This document shows positions 1 through 9,292 of a stretch of 64,000 bases of DNA, piece by piece. The notes under the pieces were generated by a model. It was not told where the DNA came from and did no database searches. It saw only the letters and a program-made list of their open reading frames with translations. Origin of the DNA: Alkalimarinus sediminis (lineage in GTDB: Bacteria > Pseudomonadota > Gammaproteobacteria > Pseudomonadales > Oleiphilaceae); contig NZ_CP101527.1 in the NCBI RefSeq assembly GCF_026427595.1, positions 1,187,001 through 1,251,000 of the forward strand, in the 5' to 3' direction. The stretch's first letter is position 1, and each line of letters opens with the position of its first letter. The translations under genes were made by a program, and so were the position numbers.

Positions 1-925
1 GACGAACCTTTGTCGCCATCCAGGCAATTAAATCATCAACCACCTCAGTTTTGTTGGATTCGTTTAACATTTCATGACGGCCATCTGGATAGAGCTTGCA
101 GCTTACATCTATGTGACCACTACCGATAAGTTGGTGGGCTAGACGTCTAACGCCTTTACTATACCCCCCGACTGGATCTTTGCATCCTGCAAATAGGTAG
201 ATTGGAAGCGTTGACTCGATTTTCCTTAGCTCTCTATTGGAGGATATGCTGATCAGGCCGTCTGTGAGGTCATCCCAAAGTTGATTAGTGCATAAAAAAC
301 CACAATCTTCATCTTTTATGTACTTCTCCACTTCGTTAGAGTCAGTTGAAAGCCAGTCAAACGGGGTGGCTGGATTTAATATCCCGTTATTAAAGCTGCC
401 AAAGGTTAAGTACTCTATGAAGCGGCTGGTACCTGTTTTTCCGGCTCTAAGCTTTTCGGCTTTTATGATAGGTTTTAAGGCTCGGTAGCGTATAGGATGA
501 TCAAAGTTAGACCCCGAAAGCATTACTCCAGCAAGCTTTGGGTTTGAATCCACCAGGTAGGACATAGTGATAAATGAGCCCATACTGTGGCCTAGCAAAA
601 AAATCGGTAGATTAGAGTGGTGTTCTGCTATATGGGTTTGCACGATGTCTAAGTCGCTTTTAACAAGGCTCCAGCCATTTTTTTTAGCGTAGAGCCCCGC
701 ACCGGAACTATTCTTCGAGCGACCATGGCCTCTGTGGTCATGAGCGAAGACTATAAACCCGGCTTGGCATAGCTGTTGAGCAGTGTCAGAGTAGCGAGCA
801 GAGTGTTCAGCCATCCCGTGGGCAATTTGTACGATGCCCTGTGGTGTTCTTCGGGAGGGTTTCCAGCATCTTACATAGATGTTGTGTCCATCTGTCGCAG
901 GAAGGGTAAATTCATCCAGCTTCAT
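1..925 (-). CDS. alpha/beta hydrolase, lysophospholipase/monoacylglycerol lipase type (3' end cut by window)
   Basis: An open minus-strand frame runs from ATG at 925 off the left edge of the window, giving 308 codons without a stop. The product is a serine hydrolase of the PldB/monoglyceride-lipase (Hydrolase_4) family, expected to cleave acyl esters of lysophospholipids or monoacylglycerols. The nucleophile elbow GHSMG, an acidic GCKDPVGG segment and a late DGRHEMLNE histidine segment give a complete Ser-Asp-His triad. HDHRGHGRS before the elbow is the usual family signature. ATG 925 is preferred over the in-frame ATG at 937 because GGTGA lies a suitable distance upstream of it. No signal peptide is visible, so it is probably cytoplasmic. 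It is divergent from fadD, which fits a lipid-use role, but the substrate is not known. Only the extreme C-terminus is missing. Confidence 0.88.
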   Translation of the reverse strand, partial: MKLDEFTLPATDGHNIYVRCWKPSRRTPQGIVQIAHGMAEHSARYSDTAQQLCQAGFIVFAHDHRGHGRSKNSSGAGLYAKKNGWSLVKSDLDIVQTHIAEHHSNLPIFLLGHSMGSFITMSYLVDSNPKLAGVMLSGSNFDHPIRYRALKPIIKAEKLRAGKTGTSRFIEYLTFGSFNNGILNPATPFDWLSTDSNEVEKYIKDEDCGFLCTNQLWDDLTDGLISISSNRELRKIESTLPIYLFAGCKDPVGGYSKGVRRLAHQLIGSGHIDVSCKLYPDGRHEMLNESNKTEVVDDLIAWMATKVR

Positions 926-1300
926 AAATATCACCATGATTACCGGTTAAAGTGGCTAAGTCGTATTTGTAATTAATTGTAAGCGAATGTTACTGTTCGA
1001 AAAAGAAATATAATGTACGTTTGTGAACGAATGTGCATTGTTTTCGGGCGCGAAAGTTAAATTTTGGGGGTAGATAGGGGGGCGGATAAGGCTAAAGGCG
1101 AAAAATCTTAACAATATGAAACTTAAAGGATTAATTACGCCTATATACGAAAGTCTAAAGCTGTTATTCTAGGCCGGAATTTTTTTACTCGTTTTGGCAA
1201 GAAATACTGGCATGAAACTTAACGTAATTATCGTTACTGAAAGTTCGCTGTGGTCAGAGCAGAAGAATAACCATTGAAATATTTGGATAGGAGACGTGTG
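926..1300. promoter_or_regulatory. divergent lipase/fadD intergenic region
   Basis: This 375-bp A+T-rich gap holds no gene. It must contain the promoters of both the lipase (minus) and fadD (plus). A TATAAT hexamer occurs on the plus strand at 1009-1014, with no good -35 box. An inverted repeat TAACG-N7-CGTTA at 1220-1236, about 65 bp before the fadD start, is a possible operator, but it does not match the FadR or PsrA consensus as I remember them. The fadD ribosome site AGGAG is at 1289-1293. Confidence 0.4.
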
Positions 1301-2977
1301 ATGGAATTGGAAAACTTCTTTAAGGATAAGTATCCACCAGGGGTTCCCGCCGAGATAGACCCTAATCAGTACAGCAGTGTAGTGGATGTTTTTGAACAAT
1401 CCTGTAAGAAATTTTCAGATAGGCCTGCGTTTTCAGCGATTGGTGTGACGCTTACTTATGGTGAGCTAGACAAACTAACACAAGATTTCGCCGCATTTCT
1501 TCAAAACAAAACCGGCCTAAAGCCCGGTGATCGAATAGCCATACAACTACCGAACTTAACCCAGTATCCTATAGTTGTGTTTGGTGCGATGCGTGCAGGG
1601 TTAGTGGTAGTAAATACTAATCCGCTCTATACAAAGCGCGAGCTTGAACATCAATTTAATGACTCAGGGGCCAAGGCGTTGGTTGTTCTTGCCAATATGG
1701 CGGGACTTGCGCAAGAGGTTATTCCACATACCAGTATAGAGCACGTTATTGTTACTGAAATCGCAGATATGCACTCTCCGATAAAGCGCACGGTGATGAA
1801 TGCTGCGGTTAAGTACATTAAAAAAATGGTTCCCCCTTACAATATTCCCGGTGCAACCTCTTTCAATAAAGCATTAACAACGGGGGCAAAATATACCTTT
1901 AAACCTGTTGAGGTTAAGCGGGAAGATATCGCAGTTTTACAGTACACAGGTGGTACAACAGGTGTCGCTAAAGGCGCGATGTTAACCCATCATAACCTGG
2001 TGTGTAACATGCTTCAGCTAAAGCCTTTATTGACTGCAAAGTTGGGAGAAGGTCAAGAGACAATTATCGCACCGCTTCCGCTCTACCACATATACTCGTT
2101 TACCTTAAACTGCGGCATTATGGTAATCACGGGCAATCATAGTGTACTCATTCCTAACCCACGAGATATTCCTGGTTTTGTTAAAGAGCTTAAAAACTGG
2201 AAGTTCTCTTGCTTCATGGGGTTAAATACCTTGTTTGTTGCACTCTGCAATAATGAAGAGTTCCAGGATCTTGACTTTAGTAATCTAAAAGTAACCGCAT
2301 CTGGTGGTATGGCGTTAACTAAAGATGCTGCCAAGATGTGGAAGACGGTTACAGGGTGTGAGGTAGCAGAAGGTTATGGTATGACAGAAACCTCGCCAGT
2401 TGTGACGATTAACCCGCTAAATAATATTCAAATTGGCAGTATTGGTATGCCGGTACCTTCAACGTTGGTTAAGACGGTCGATGAAGATGGCAATGATTTG
2501 CCTATCGGTGAGGTTGGAGAGCTTTGCGCTAAAGGTCCTCAGGTGATGAAGGGGTACTGGCAACGTCCAGACGAAACGGCTAAAACAATCACCGAAGATG
2601 GCTGGATCAAAACCGGTGACATCGGACTTGTTCAGGATGACGGCTATATTAAAATCGTAGATCGTAAAAAAGATATGATTTTGGTTTCTGGCTTTAACGT
2701 ATATCCAAATGAAATCGAAGACGTGATAGTTAGCCATCCAGATGTTATAGAGTGTGCGGCGGTTGGTATTCCAGACCTTAAAGCTGGTGAAGCCGTTAAA
2801 GTATTTGCGGTAAGCTCGAACTCAAACTTAAAAGAGAGTGAGCTTAAAGAGTTTTGCCGTGAACGCTTAACTGCCTACAAAGTACCAAAGGTTATTGAGT
2901 TCAGAGATGAGCTTCCAAAAACCAATGTGGGTAAGGTGCTTCGCCGAGAGTTAAGAGATGAAGAGGTGAACAAGTAA
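1301..2977 (+). CDS. fadD: long-chain-fatty-acid--CoA ligase
   Basis: Acyl-CoA synthetase of the ANL superfamily, 558 aa. It activates free fatty acids to acyl-CoA in two steps through an acyl-adenylate, feeding beta-oxidation and lipid synthesis at the inner membrane. The ATP/AMP-binding loop YTGGTTGVAKG starts at about residue 215. The YGMTET motif is at about 359, followed by the GEVGE, TGD and DRKKDMI segments and the C-terminal PKTNVGKVLRRELR lysine motif, so all core motifs are intact. A longer frame opens with TTG at 1274, but ATG 1301 has AGGAG seven bases upstream and gives the usual FadD length. Only one fadD copy is present here, whereas Pseudomonas carries fadD1 and fadD2 in tandem. 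A clear terminator follows. Confidence 0.95.
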   Translation: MELENFFKDKYPPGVPAEIDPNQYSSVVDVFEQSCKKFSDRPAFSAIGVTLTYGELDKLTQDFAAFLQNKTGLKPGDRIAIQLPNLTQYPIVVFGAMRAGLVVVNTNPLYTKRELEHQFNDSGAKALVVLANMAGLAQEVIPHTSIEHVIVTEIADMHSPIKRTVMNAAVKYIKKMVPPYNIPGATSFNKALTTGAKYTFKPVEVKREDIAVLQYTGGTTGVAKGAMLTHHNLVCNMLQLKPLLTAKLGEGQETIIAPLPLYHIYSFTLNCGIMVITGNHSVLIPNPRDIPGFVKELKNWKFSCFMGLNTLFVALCNNEEFQDLDFSNLKVTASGGMALTKDAAKMWKTVTGCEVAEGYGMTETSPVVTINPLNNIQIGSIGMPVPSTLVKTVDEDGNDLPIGEVGELCAKGPQVMKGYWQRPDETAKTITEDGWIKTGDIGLVQDDGYIKIVDRKKDMILVSGFNVYPNEIEDVIVSHPDVIECAAVGIPDLKAGEAVKVFAVSSNSNLKESELKEFCRERLTAYKVPKVIEFRDELPKTNVGKVLRRELRDEEVNK

Positions 2978-3013
2978 ACATACCCCTTGAGAATACTTAG
3001 TGTTATAACCATT

Positions 3014-3042
3014 AAACCCTGCTGGTAACAGTGGGGTTTTTT
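3014..3042 (+). terminator. rho-independent terminator of fadD
   Basis: An 11-bp stem (two G:U pairs) with a GTAA loop is followed by six T residues, 37 bp after the fadD stop. Confidence 0.85.
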
Positions 3043-3078
3043 GCTTCAATATTCAAATTAATTCCAGACTCTTTAGAT

Positions 3079-6000
3079 ATGACCGTAGAAAACCAGCAAC
3101 AGATAAAAGCGCAACTCAATGACTGCCTGCTCAAAGATCAGGTGTTTGTTCGGCGTCGTCTACGTAAAATTAGTCAGATCAAAGAAGTAGAAAAGCGGAA
3201 CAAGGCATTTGCGGAGTTGCAATCGAAAGTTGACCGCTCAAAGGTACGAGTTCAAGCTCGGGCAGATGCGTTGCCTGATATACGTTTCCCTCCTGAGCTA
3301 CCCGTTAGTCAGAAGAGTGAGGAAATTGCCAAGGCTATTCAGCAGAATCAGGTGGTGGTGATAGCGGGTGAGACGGGATCAGGAAAAACCACTCAAATTC
3401 CTAAGATATGCATGCAACTTGGTCGTGGGGTAAAAGGGCAAATTGGTCACACTCAGCCACGCCGTTTGGCAGCTCGATCAGTTTCGATGAGGATTGCAGA
3501 GGAAGTTGGCAGTGAACTGGGTGGCGTAGTCGGTTATCAAGTTCGGTTTAATGACAAGGTATCTGATAATACTTTGGTTAAGCTCATGACCGATGGTATT
3601 TTATTGGCAGAGATCCAGAGAGATCGCTTTCTTAACGCATACGATACGATAATTATCGATGAGGCTCATGAGCGAAGTCTTAATATTGACTTTTTGTTAG
3701 GCTATTTGAAGCGGTTGTTGCCAAAACGTCCAGACCTTAAAGTAATTATTACATCCGCAACGATTGATGTGGAGCGTTTTTCTAAGCACTTTGATAATGC
3801 TCCGGTTATTGAGGTAAGTGGCAGAGCCTACAGTGTAGAAACACGTTACCGACCTCTTTATGAGAGTGAAGATGGTGATGATGATCGAACCTTAAATGAA
3901 GCAGTATTACAGTCGGTTTTAGAAATCGTCGATGAAGAGAAAACCAGTAAAAAGCCTTTTGGTGATATTTTAGTATTTTTACCTGGTGAGCGGGAGATTC
4001 GCGACCTAGCTAAGTATCTCCGTGACTACGAAATAAAAGATACCGAAGTCCTACCGTTATACGCACGACTTAGTGCTGCTGATCAGTTAAGGGTGTTCAA
4101 ATCCCATAAAGGACGCAGAATCGTTTTGTCGACCAATGTCGCTGAAACCTCCATAACAGTGCCGGGCATTCGCTATGTTATTGACCCAGGCACCGCTCGA
4201 ATCAGCCGCTACAGTTACCGCTCCAAAATACAACGACTGCCTGTAGAAGCGATATCCCAAGCTAGCGCAAATCAACGCAAAGGCCGTTGTGGACGAGTTG
4301 CAGAGGGGATTTGTTATCGGCTTTATAGCGAAGAAGATTTCAATAATAGACCCGAGTTTACTGATGCAGAAATTTTGCGCACCAATCTAGCGTCTGTCAT
4401 CTTAAAAATGATTGATTTAGGCTTTGGTCAGATTGATGAATTCCCCTTTGTTGACAGCCCTGATAAACGATTGATTAACGACGGCTTTAAACTGCTGTTT
4501 GAGCTTGGAGCAGTGGACTCTAAGCGGCAGATGACAGACCAGGGTAAAGTTTTAGCGAAAATACCTGTCGACCCTAGAATAGGGCGAATGTTAATAGAGG
4601 CGAACAATCAGGGTAGTCTGACAGAGGTGCTCATAATTACCAGTGCTCTCAGTATACAAGACCCAAGGGAGCGCCCTGCAGAAAAGAAACAAGCCGCAGA
4701 CCAGGCTCATGCCGCCTACAAAGACCCCGATTCAGACTTTGTTTCATTTGTTAATTTGTGGAACCAATATGAAGAAGAGCGTCAGGCGTTGTCGAGTAAT
4801 CAACTAAAAAAGCACTGCCTCAAGAACTACCTTTCGTTTATGCGAATGCGTGAGTGGCGCGAAGTTCACCGCCAACTTCATTTGATTTGCAAAGAGTTAA
4901 AATTTACCGAAAACGCTGCTGCATCAGGCTATGAGGCTATACATCGTTCTTTGTTGTCTGGTTTGCTTAATAATATAGGCGCGAAAGAGGATAAGAAAGA
5001 GTACAAAGGCGCGCGTAACAGGCACTTTAATATCTTTCCTGGGTCGGCTTGTTATAAAAAACCACCTAAGTGGATAGTAAGCGCCGAACTGGTAGAGACC
5101 TCTCAGGTATTTGCTCGTATTAACGCAAAAATAGAGCCGCAGTGGGTAGAGCCTCTTGCAGCACATATTGTAAAGCACTCCTACTTCGAGCCACATTGGG
5201 AGCAGAAGCGAGGGCAGGTTGTCGCTTTTGAACGGATCTCTTTATATGGCTTAGATATTGTCCCTAAACGCAAGATTCACTACGGTACGATTGACTCGAA
5301 AGTATCGAGAGAGTTGTTCATTCGGCATGCACTGGTGCAAGGTGAGTTGCGTTCAAAGGCACCGTTTTTACGAGAAAACAGTCAATTAATAGAACAGGTC
5401 GACGAACTTGAAACAAGGATTCGTAAGAAAGACATCCTTATAGATGATGATACGTTGTTTGATTTTTATGAAGAGCGTATCCCGACCAATATCATCAGCG
5501 GTCGTTATTTCGAATCCTGGTGGAAGAAGTTAGGTCCAGACCAATTATCATCACTCCGGCTAACTAAAGAATTTGTGATGAAGCGTGAAGCATCAGAGGT
5601 CAATGAATCAAGTTACCCGGATACCATAAATCTTAACAATATTAACTTTAAGCTTAACTACAACTTTGCGCCTGGCCAAGAAGGGGATGGTGTATCGATA
5701 GTCGTTCCTAAAGGTGCTGTTAGGCAACTGCCTCTAAATAGGCTGGAGTGGATGGTCCCTGGTTTATTAAGAGAAAAGTGTATTCAGCTGGTTAAGTCTT
5801 TACCTCGATCTATACGTAAACAGTTCGTACCTGTACCTGACTATGTTGACCAGGCGTTGAAGAATATTAAGCCGAGTAATGAGCCAGTAACACGAGTTTT
5901 GGGGCAGCAACTAACACGTATAACCGGGGTTAAGATTCCAGAAGAGAGTTGGAATAGTGAAGCTGTTGATGAGCATTTAAAATTCAACATCCAAGTGGTA

Positions 6001-6975
6001 GATGAAGCAGGAAAGGTTGATCAAGAAAGTCGAGACGTTTTAGGCTTGATGGAGCAGTTTAAGGATGTTGAGTTTGATGTCTCGGTTGGTGGCACCGAAG
6101 AACAAAAGCAATATCAGACAGAGTTTACAGACTGGAGTTTTGGTGAGCTGCCTTTACACAAAGAGGTTGACCAAGGAGGCATTAAACTAAATTTGATGCC
6201 TACACTCGAAGATCATAAACGATTCGTAAAGCTCGCTCTATCTAACGATCGCCTGTCTGCAGATAAACACACAATCAGAGCAGTTGCCAGATTGACTTTA
6301 CTGGCACTGCCTGATCAGAAAAAATACATTCTTAGTAAGCTTCCTAAGTTTCAACAAACCAGCTTAATGTTTGCGCCATTTGTTAAGGCTGTAGATCTTT
6401 CAGACGACCTATTAATGGGGAGTCTAATCCAGCTGCTATCAGAGCGTGAGATGCCTAGAAGTGCTGAGCAATTTACATCTTGGTTAACCGAATGTAGAGC
6501 AATATGGTTTGAACACACATGCGAGTTGGCCCTATTGCTTAATGACATTGCGCTCCAGCACCATAACCTTATGAAACAGTTAAAGGGTAAAATTAACTTG
6601 GCTCTTGCTCACTCAATGACCGATTTAAAATTTCAATTAAATCATTTGGTCTATAATGGGTTTATTTCACAGACCCCAAAAGAGTGGTTAAAGCATTTTC
6701 CAAGATATTTAGAAGCAGCAAATGAACGCTTTGAAAAAATGCCGCGAGAAATGGGTAATGAACGAACGTTTTTGGCGACAATTGATGGTTGCTGGGACCA
6801 ATATGAAAGCCTAAAAGCACAGCATGAGCAGCAGGGTATTTTTGATCTTGAGTTAGAAAAATATCGTTGGATGATAGAGGAACTGAGGGTTTCGTGGTTT
6901 GCTCAAAAACTCGGTACTGCAATGACGATATCTGAAAAGCGTTTAAACAAACAATGGGATTTAGTTAGAAAGTGA
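3079..6975 (+). CDS. hrpA: ATP-dependent RNA helicase HrpA
   Basis: DEAH-box RNA helicase, 1298 aa, close to the usual length of about 1300. It aligns from memory with E. coli HrpA along its whole length. Walker A GETGSGKTT is at about 97, the DEAH box at 194-197, SATID follows, then the motif V/VI region (STNVAETSITVPG, QRKGRCGR), the HA2/OB region and a long C-terminal DUF3418-type domain ending in WMIEELRVSWFAQKLGT. HrpA unwinds mRNA and helps to resolve stalled ribosomes. A longer frame opens with GTG at 3031, but that codon lies inside the fadD terminator, and ATG 3079 matches the family N-terminus (MTVENQQQ). No strong Shine-Dalgarno site precedes it, so initiation may be weak. It is transcribed separately from fadD. 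Confidence 0.95.
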   Translation: MTVENQQQIKAQLNDCLLKDQVFVRRRLRKISQIKEVEKRNKAFAELQSKVDRSKVRVQARADALPDIRFPPELPVSQKSEEIAKAIQQNQVVVIAGETGSGKTTQIPKICMQLGRGVKGQIGHTQPRRLAARSVSMRIAEEVGSELGGVVGYQVRFNDKVSDNTLVKLMTDGILLAEIQRDRFLNAYDTIIIDEAHERSLNIDFLLGYLKRLLPKRPDLKVIITSATIDVERFSKHFDNAPVIEVSGRAYSVETRYRPLYESEDGDDDRTLNEAVLQSVLEIVDEEKTSKKPFGDILVFLPGEREIRDLAKYLRDYEIKDTEVLPLYARLSAADQLRVFKSHKGRRIVLSTNVAETSITVPGIRYVIDPGTARISRYSYRSKIQRLPVEAISQASANQRKGRCGRVAEGICYRLYSEEDFNNRPEFTDAEILRTNLASVILKMIDLGFGQIDEFPFVDSPDKRLINDGFKLLFELGAVDSKRQMTDQGKVLAKIPVDPRIGRMLIEANNQGSLTEVLIITSALSIQDPRERPAEKKQAADQAHAAYKDPDSDFVSFVNLWNQYEEERQALSSNQLKKHCLKNYLSFMRMREWREVHRQLHLICKELKFTENAAASGYEAIHRSLLSGLLNNIGAKEDKKEYKGARNRHFNIFPGSACYKKPPKWIVSAELVETSQVFARINAKIEPQWVEPLAAHIVKHSYFEPHWEQKRGQVVAFERISLYGLDIVPKRKIHYGTIDSKVSRELFIRHALVQGELRSKAPFLRENSQLIEQVDELETRIRKKDILIDDDTLFDFYEERIPTNIISGRYFESWWKKLGPDQLSSLRLTKEFVMKREASEVNESSYPDTINLNNINFKLNYNFAPGQEGDGVSIVVPKGAVRQLPLNRLEWMVPGLLREKCIQLVKSLPRSIRKQFVPVPDYVDQALKNIKPSNEPVTRVLGQQLTRITGVKIPEESWNSEAVDEHLKFNIQVVDEAGKVDQESRDVLGLMEQFKDVEFDVSVGGTEEQKQYQTEFTDWSFGELPLHKEVDQGGIKLNLMPTLEDHKRFVKLALSNDRLSADKHTIRAVARLTLLALPDQKKYILSKLPKFQQTSLMFAPFVKAVDLSDDLLMGSLIQLLSEREMPRSAEQFTSWLTECRAIWFEHTCELALLLNDIALQHHNLMKQLKGKINLALAHSMTDLKFQLNHLVYNGFISQTPKEWLKHFPRYLEAANERFEKMPREMGNERTFLATIDGCWDQYESLKAQHEQQGIFDLELEKYRWMIEELRVSWFAQKLGTAMTISEKRLNKQWDLVRK

Positions 6976-7140
6976 TAGGTTGAGATAGTCAGAAATGGGG
7001 GCTACAGTCGTTTGAGTTGATTTGCATCCCAATAGTGATCTTAGACGATCGTTTATGCTCGAACATCAATCATATTGTGTTAATATTTCGCTTTCTTTAC
7101 TAAAATCAGAATTTTATACATTTATATTGTGGGGTAAAAG

Positions 7141-8262
7141 GTGATTAAAGCAGCAATCAGTGGTACAGGACTCTACACCCCTCCAGAAAGCATTTCTAAT
7201 GACGAGTTGGTCGAAGCATTTAATCAGTATGTCGCCGACTATAATGAGGAGCATGCAGCCGATATTTCAAAAGGTGCTGTAGAACCATTGCAAGCCTCAT
7301 CTTCCGCATTTATAGAAAAAGCTTCGGGTATTAAAAATCGTCGAGTTATCAATAAGTCAGGTATTCTTGATCCTGCACGAATGACCCCTTATATAGCTGA
7401 GAGAAGTGATGAGGAACCGAGCATTCAGTGCGATATGGCGGTTATTGCAGCGAATGAGGCGCTTGAGCAAGCAGGCAAAACAGTTGCTGATATAGATGCA
7501 GTTATCATAGCCTGCTCAAATATGCCGAGAGCGTACCCAGCACTATCTGTTGAAGTACAAAGTCGTTTAGGTATAGAGGGCTTTGCTTACGATATGAATG
7601 TGGCTTGCTCATCTGCGACTTTTGGATTGCAGGCAGCCGTTAATGCTGTCGAAAATGGCAGTGCTCGTGCCGTTTTAGTCATTAGCCCAGAAATATGTAC
7701 TGCCCATCTAAATTTTCGTGATCGAGACAGCCACTTTATATTTGGTGATGCTTGTACAGCCATAGTCGTTGAGCAGATGGAGACAGCGACTAGCCAGCAT
7801 GTTTATGAAGTGGTGGGCACTAAGCTGAAAACAGTTTTTTCAAATAATATCCGAAATAATTTCGGATTTTTGAATCGTTGTGACGAATCTGGCGAAGGTA
7901 AACCGGATAAACTGTTTGTGCAACAGGGTCGTAAGGTGTTTAAAGATGTGGTGCCCATGGTTGCCAGTATTATTGGTGATCATTTGCAAGAAAACACGCT
8001 AGCACCTGAGAACCTTAAACGAATGTGGCTACACCAAGCTAACTTGAGCATGAACAAACTGATCTCTAAAAAGGTATTAGGTCGCGACCCAAGTAACCTA
8101 GAGGCTCCGGTTATTCTTGATGAGTATGCTAATACTAGTTCGGCCGGCTCAATCATTGCTTATCATAAGCATAAGGCTGATTTAGAAAAAGGTGATTTAG
8201 GGGTAATCTGCTCCTTTGGCGCTGGATATTCTGTAGGAAGCGTATTAATACGTAAATGTTAA
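7141..8262 (+). CDS. beta-ketoacyl-ACP synthase III, FabH-like (P. aeruginosa PA3286 type)
   Basis: A 373-aa thiolase-fold condensing enzyme. The Cys-His-Asn triad is visible as C156 (NVACSSATFG), H298 (WLHQAN) and N331 (YANTSSAGS). At 373 aa it is longer than housekeeping FabH (about 317 aa), and it carries the long N-terminal segment and the LDPARMTPYIAER block. From memory these match Pseudomonas PA3286, which condenses medium-chain acyl-CoA from beta-oxidation with malonyl-ACP and so shunts degradation products into synthesis. That assignment is homology-based inference, and a role in other ketone or lipid products is possible. The start codon is GTG, with GGGGTAAAAG just before it. It follows hrpA after a 165-bp A+T-rich gap that probably holds its own promoter. 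Confidence 0.85.
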   Translation: MIKAAISGTGLYTPPESISNDELVEAFNQYVADYNEEHAADISKGAVEPLQASSSAFIEKASGIKNRRVINKSGILDPARMTPYIAERSDEEPSIQCDMAVIAANEALEQAGKTVADIDAVIIACSNMPRAYPALSVEVQSRLGIEGFAYDMNVACSSATFGLQAAVNAVENGSARAVLVISPEICTAHLNFRDRDSHFIFGDACTAIVVEQMETATSQHVYEVVGTKLKTVFSNNIRNNFGFLNRCDESGEGKPDKLFVQQGRKVFKDVVPMVASIIGDHLQENTLAPENLKRMWLHQANLSMNKLISKKVLGRDPSNLEAPVILDEYANTSSAGSIIAYHKHKADLEKGDLGVICSFGAGYSVGSVLIRKC

Positions 8263-8381
8263 CCCGCTAAACTCGATATTGTTGGGTGAGTCTAACGCAG
8301 CACTGCAAGGGATAGCGCTGTCGTATTAACCGTGGCAGATAAACATGGATGTACTTAAAACTTATGAAGCATAGGAACCAC

Positions 8382-9128
8382 ATGGCAATGCCCAAAAGGC
8401 TTACGAGACACTTTTTAGTCTGCTTGCTTTGTTCTTTGGCTAGTATTACATCGGCGAAAGAATCCGCTGAGTATGGGCAAGAAGAGATTGACCCCTGGGA
8501 AGGATATAACCGTGCGGTGTTTTCATTTAATGAAACACTTGATCAGTATATGTTTCGCCCGGTCGCCGTAGGCTACAAAGCGATTATGCCCTCTATTATC
8601 GATAAAGGGATTACTAACTTTTTTGGTAATATTGCCGATGTCGTCAGTATCAGTAACTCACTGTTTCAGGCGAAAGGTGGACAAGCCATAGAGCTGACGA
8701 CACGTGTGATGTTTAATACTACCTTTGGTATTGGCGGTTTTTTCGATGTGTCCACTAGCTTTGGTTTAGAGAAGAAAAAAGAGGACTTTGGGCAAACGCT
8801 TGCGGTGTGGGGAGTAGGTTCTGGCCCTTACGTTGTTTTGCCGTTTCTTGGTCCTTCCACGATCCGCGATACGAGCGGGATAGTAGTAGATATCTTCTTA
8901 GACCCGCAGTTCTATCGTTCTGAGTCTTTGGGAGTTTTTGTGGCTAAGAAAACCATATGGTTTATCGATTTACGAGCTGATCTCCTAGCCTCTGAAAATC
9001 TCATAATGGGTGATAAATATACGTTTATCAGAAATGCCTATGTTCAGCACCGTGACTTCCTCATTAATGATGGGGTGGTAGACGACCCTTTCGCAGATGA
9101 TAGCTTCGAAGATTTTGATGATTTTTAA
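8382..9128 (+). CDS. mlaA: MlaA (VacJ) family outer-membrane lipid-asymmetry protein
   Basis: MlaA removes misplaced phospholipids from the outer leaflet of the outer membrane and passes them to MlaC. The family core is clear: DPWEGYNRAVFSFNETLD, RPVAVGYK, NFFGNIADV, an FNTTFGIGGFFDV block and GVGSGPYVVLPFLGPST. ATG 8382 has AGGAA at 8373-8377; ATG 8388 and an upstream ATG at 8349 are alternatives in the same frame. The N-terminus has a hydrophobic signal (FLVCLLCSLASITSA), but no acceptable lipobox: neither signal cysteine is preceded by small residues. Cleavage by signal peptidase I after SITSA is therefore more likely than lipidation, unlike E. coli MlaA. The C-terminus is very acidic (DDPFADDSFEDFDDF). 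Other mla genes are not in the window. Confidence 0.9.
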   Translation: MAMPKRLTRHFLVCLLCSLASITSAKESAEYGQEEIDPWEGYNRAVFSFNETLDQYMFRPVAVGYKAIMPSIIDKGITNFFGNIADVVSISNSLFQAKGGQAIELTTRVMFNTTFGIGGFFDVSTSFGLEKKKEDFGQTLAVWGVGSGPYVVLPFLGPSTIRDTSGIVVDIFLDPQFYRSESLGVFVAKKTIWFIDLRADLLASENLIMGDKYTFIRNAYVQHRDFLINDGVVDDPFADDSFEDFDDF

Positions 9129-9148
9129 TTAAAGCACTGTCGTTATTA

Positions 9149-9175
9149 AGGGGGATTACGCACTATTATCCCTCT
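9149..9175 (+). terminator. stem-loop downstream of mlaA
   Basis: An 8-bp stem (AGGGGGAT with ATCCCTCT, one G:U pair) with an 11-nt loop lies 21 bp after the mlaA stop. There is no T run, so termination is uncertain. Confidence 0.4.
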
Positions 9176-9292
9176 AACGCCTATCCGTTTTGTACTTTCG
9201 TTACATTTGTTCACAGCAAAAAATGATATTTCTGCCTATAGTTATGGTTGCATGATATTCAATCAATCCTCCGTTAGGTTGCCTAAGAACTG

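Noticed and set aside
1015-1040. Possible CRP site near TGTGAACGAATGTGCA before fadD
   Set aside because: The second half-site does not match TCACA, and the position is far from the fadD start.
3031-3078. GTG start for hrpA at 3031
   Set aside because: The codon lies in the fadD terminator, and the family N-terminus starts at ATG 3079.
7850-7866. Palindrome CCGAAATAATTTCGG inside the KAS III gene
   Set aside because: It lies in well-conserved coding sequence and is isolated; chance is the simplest explanation.
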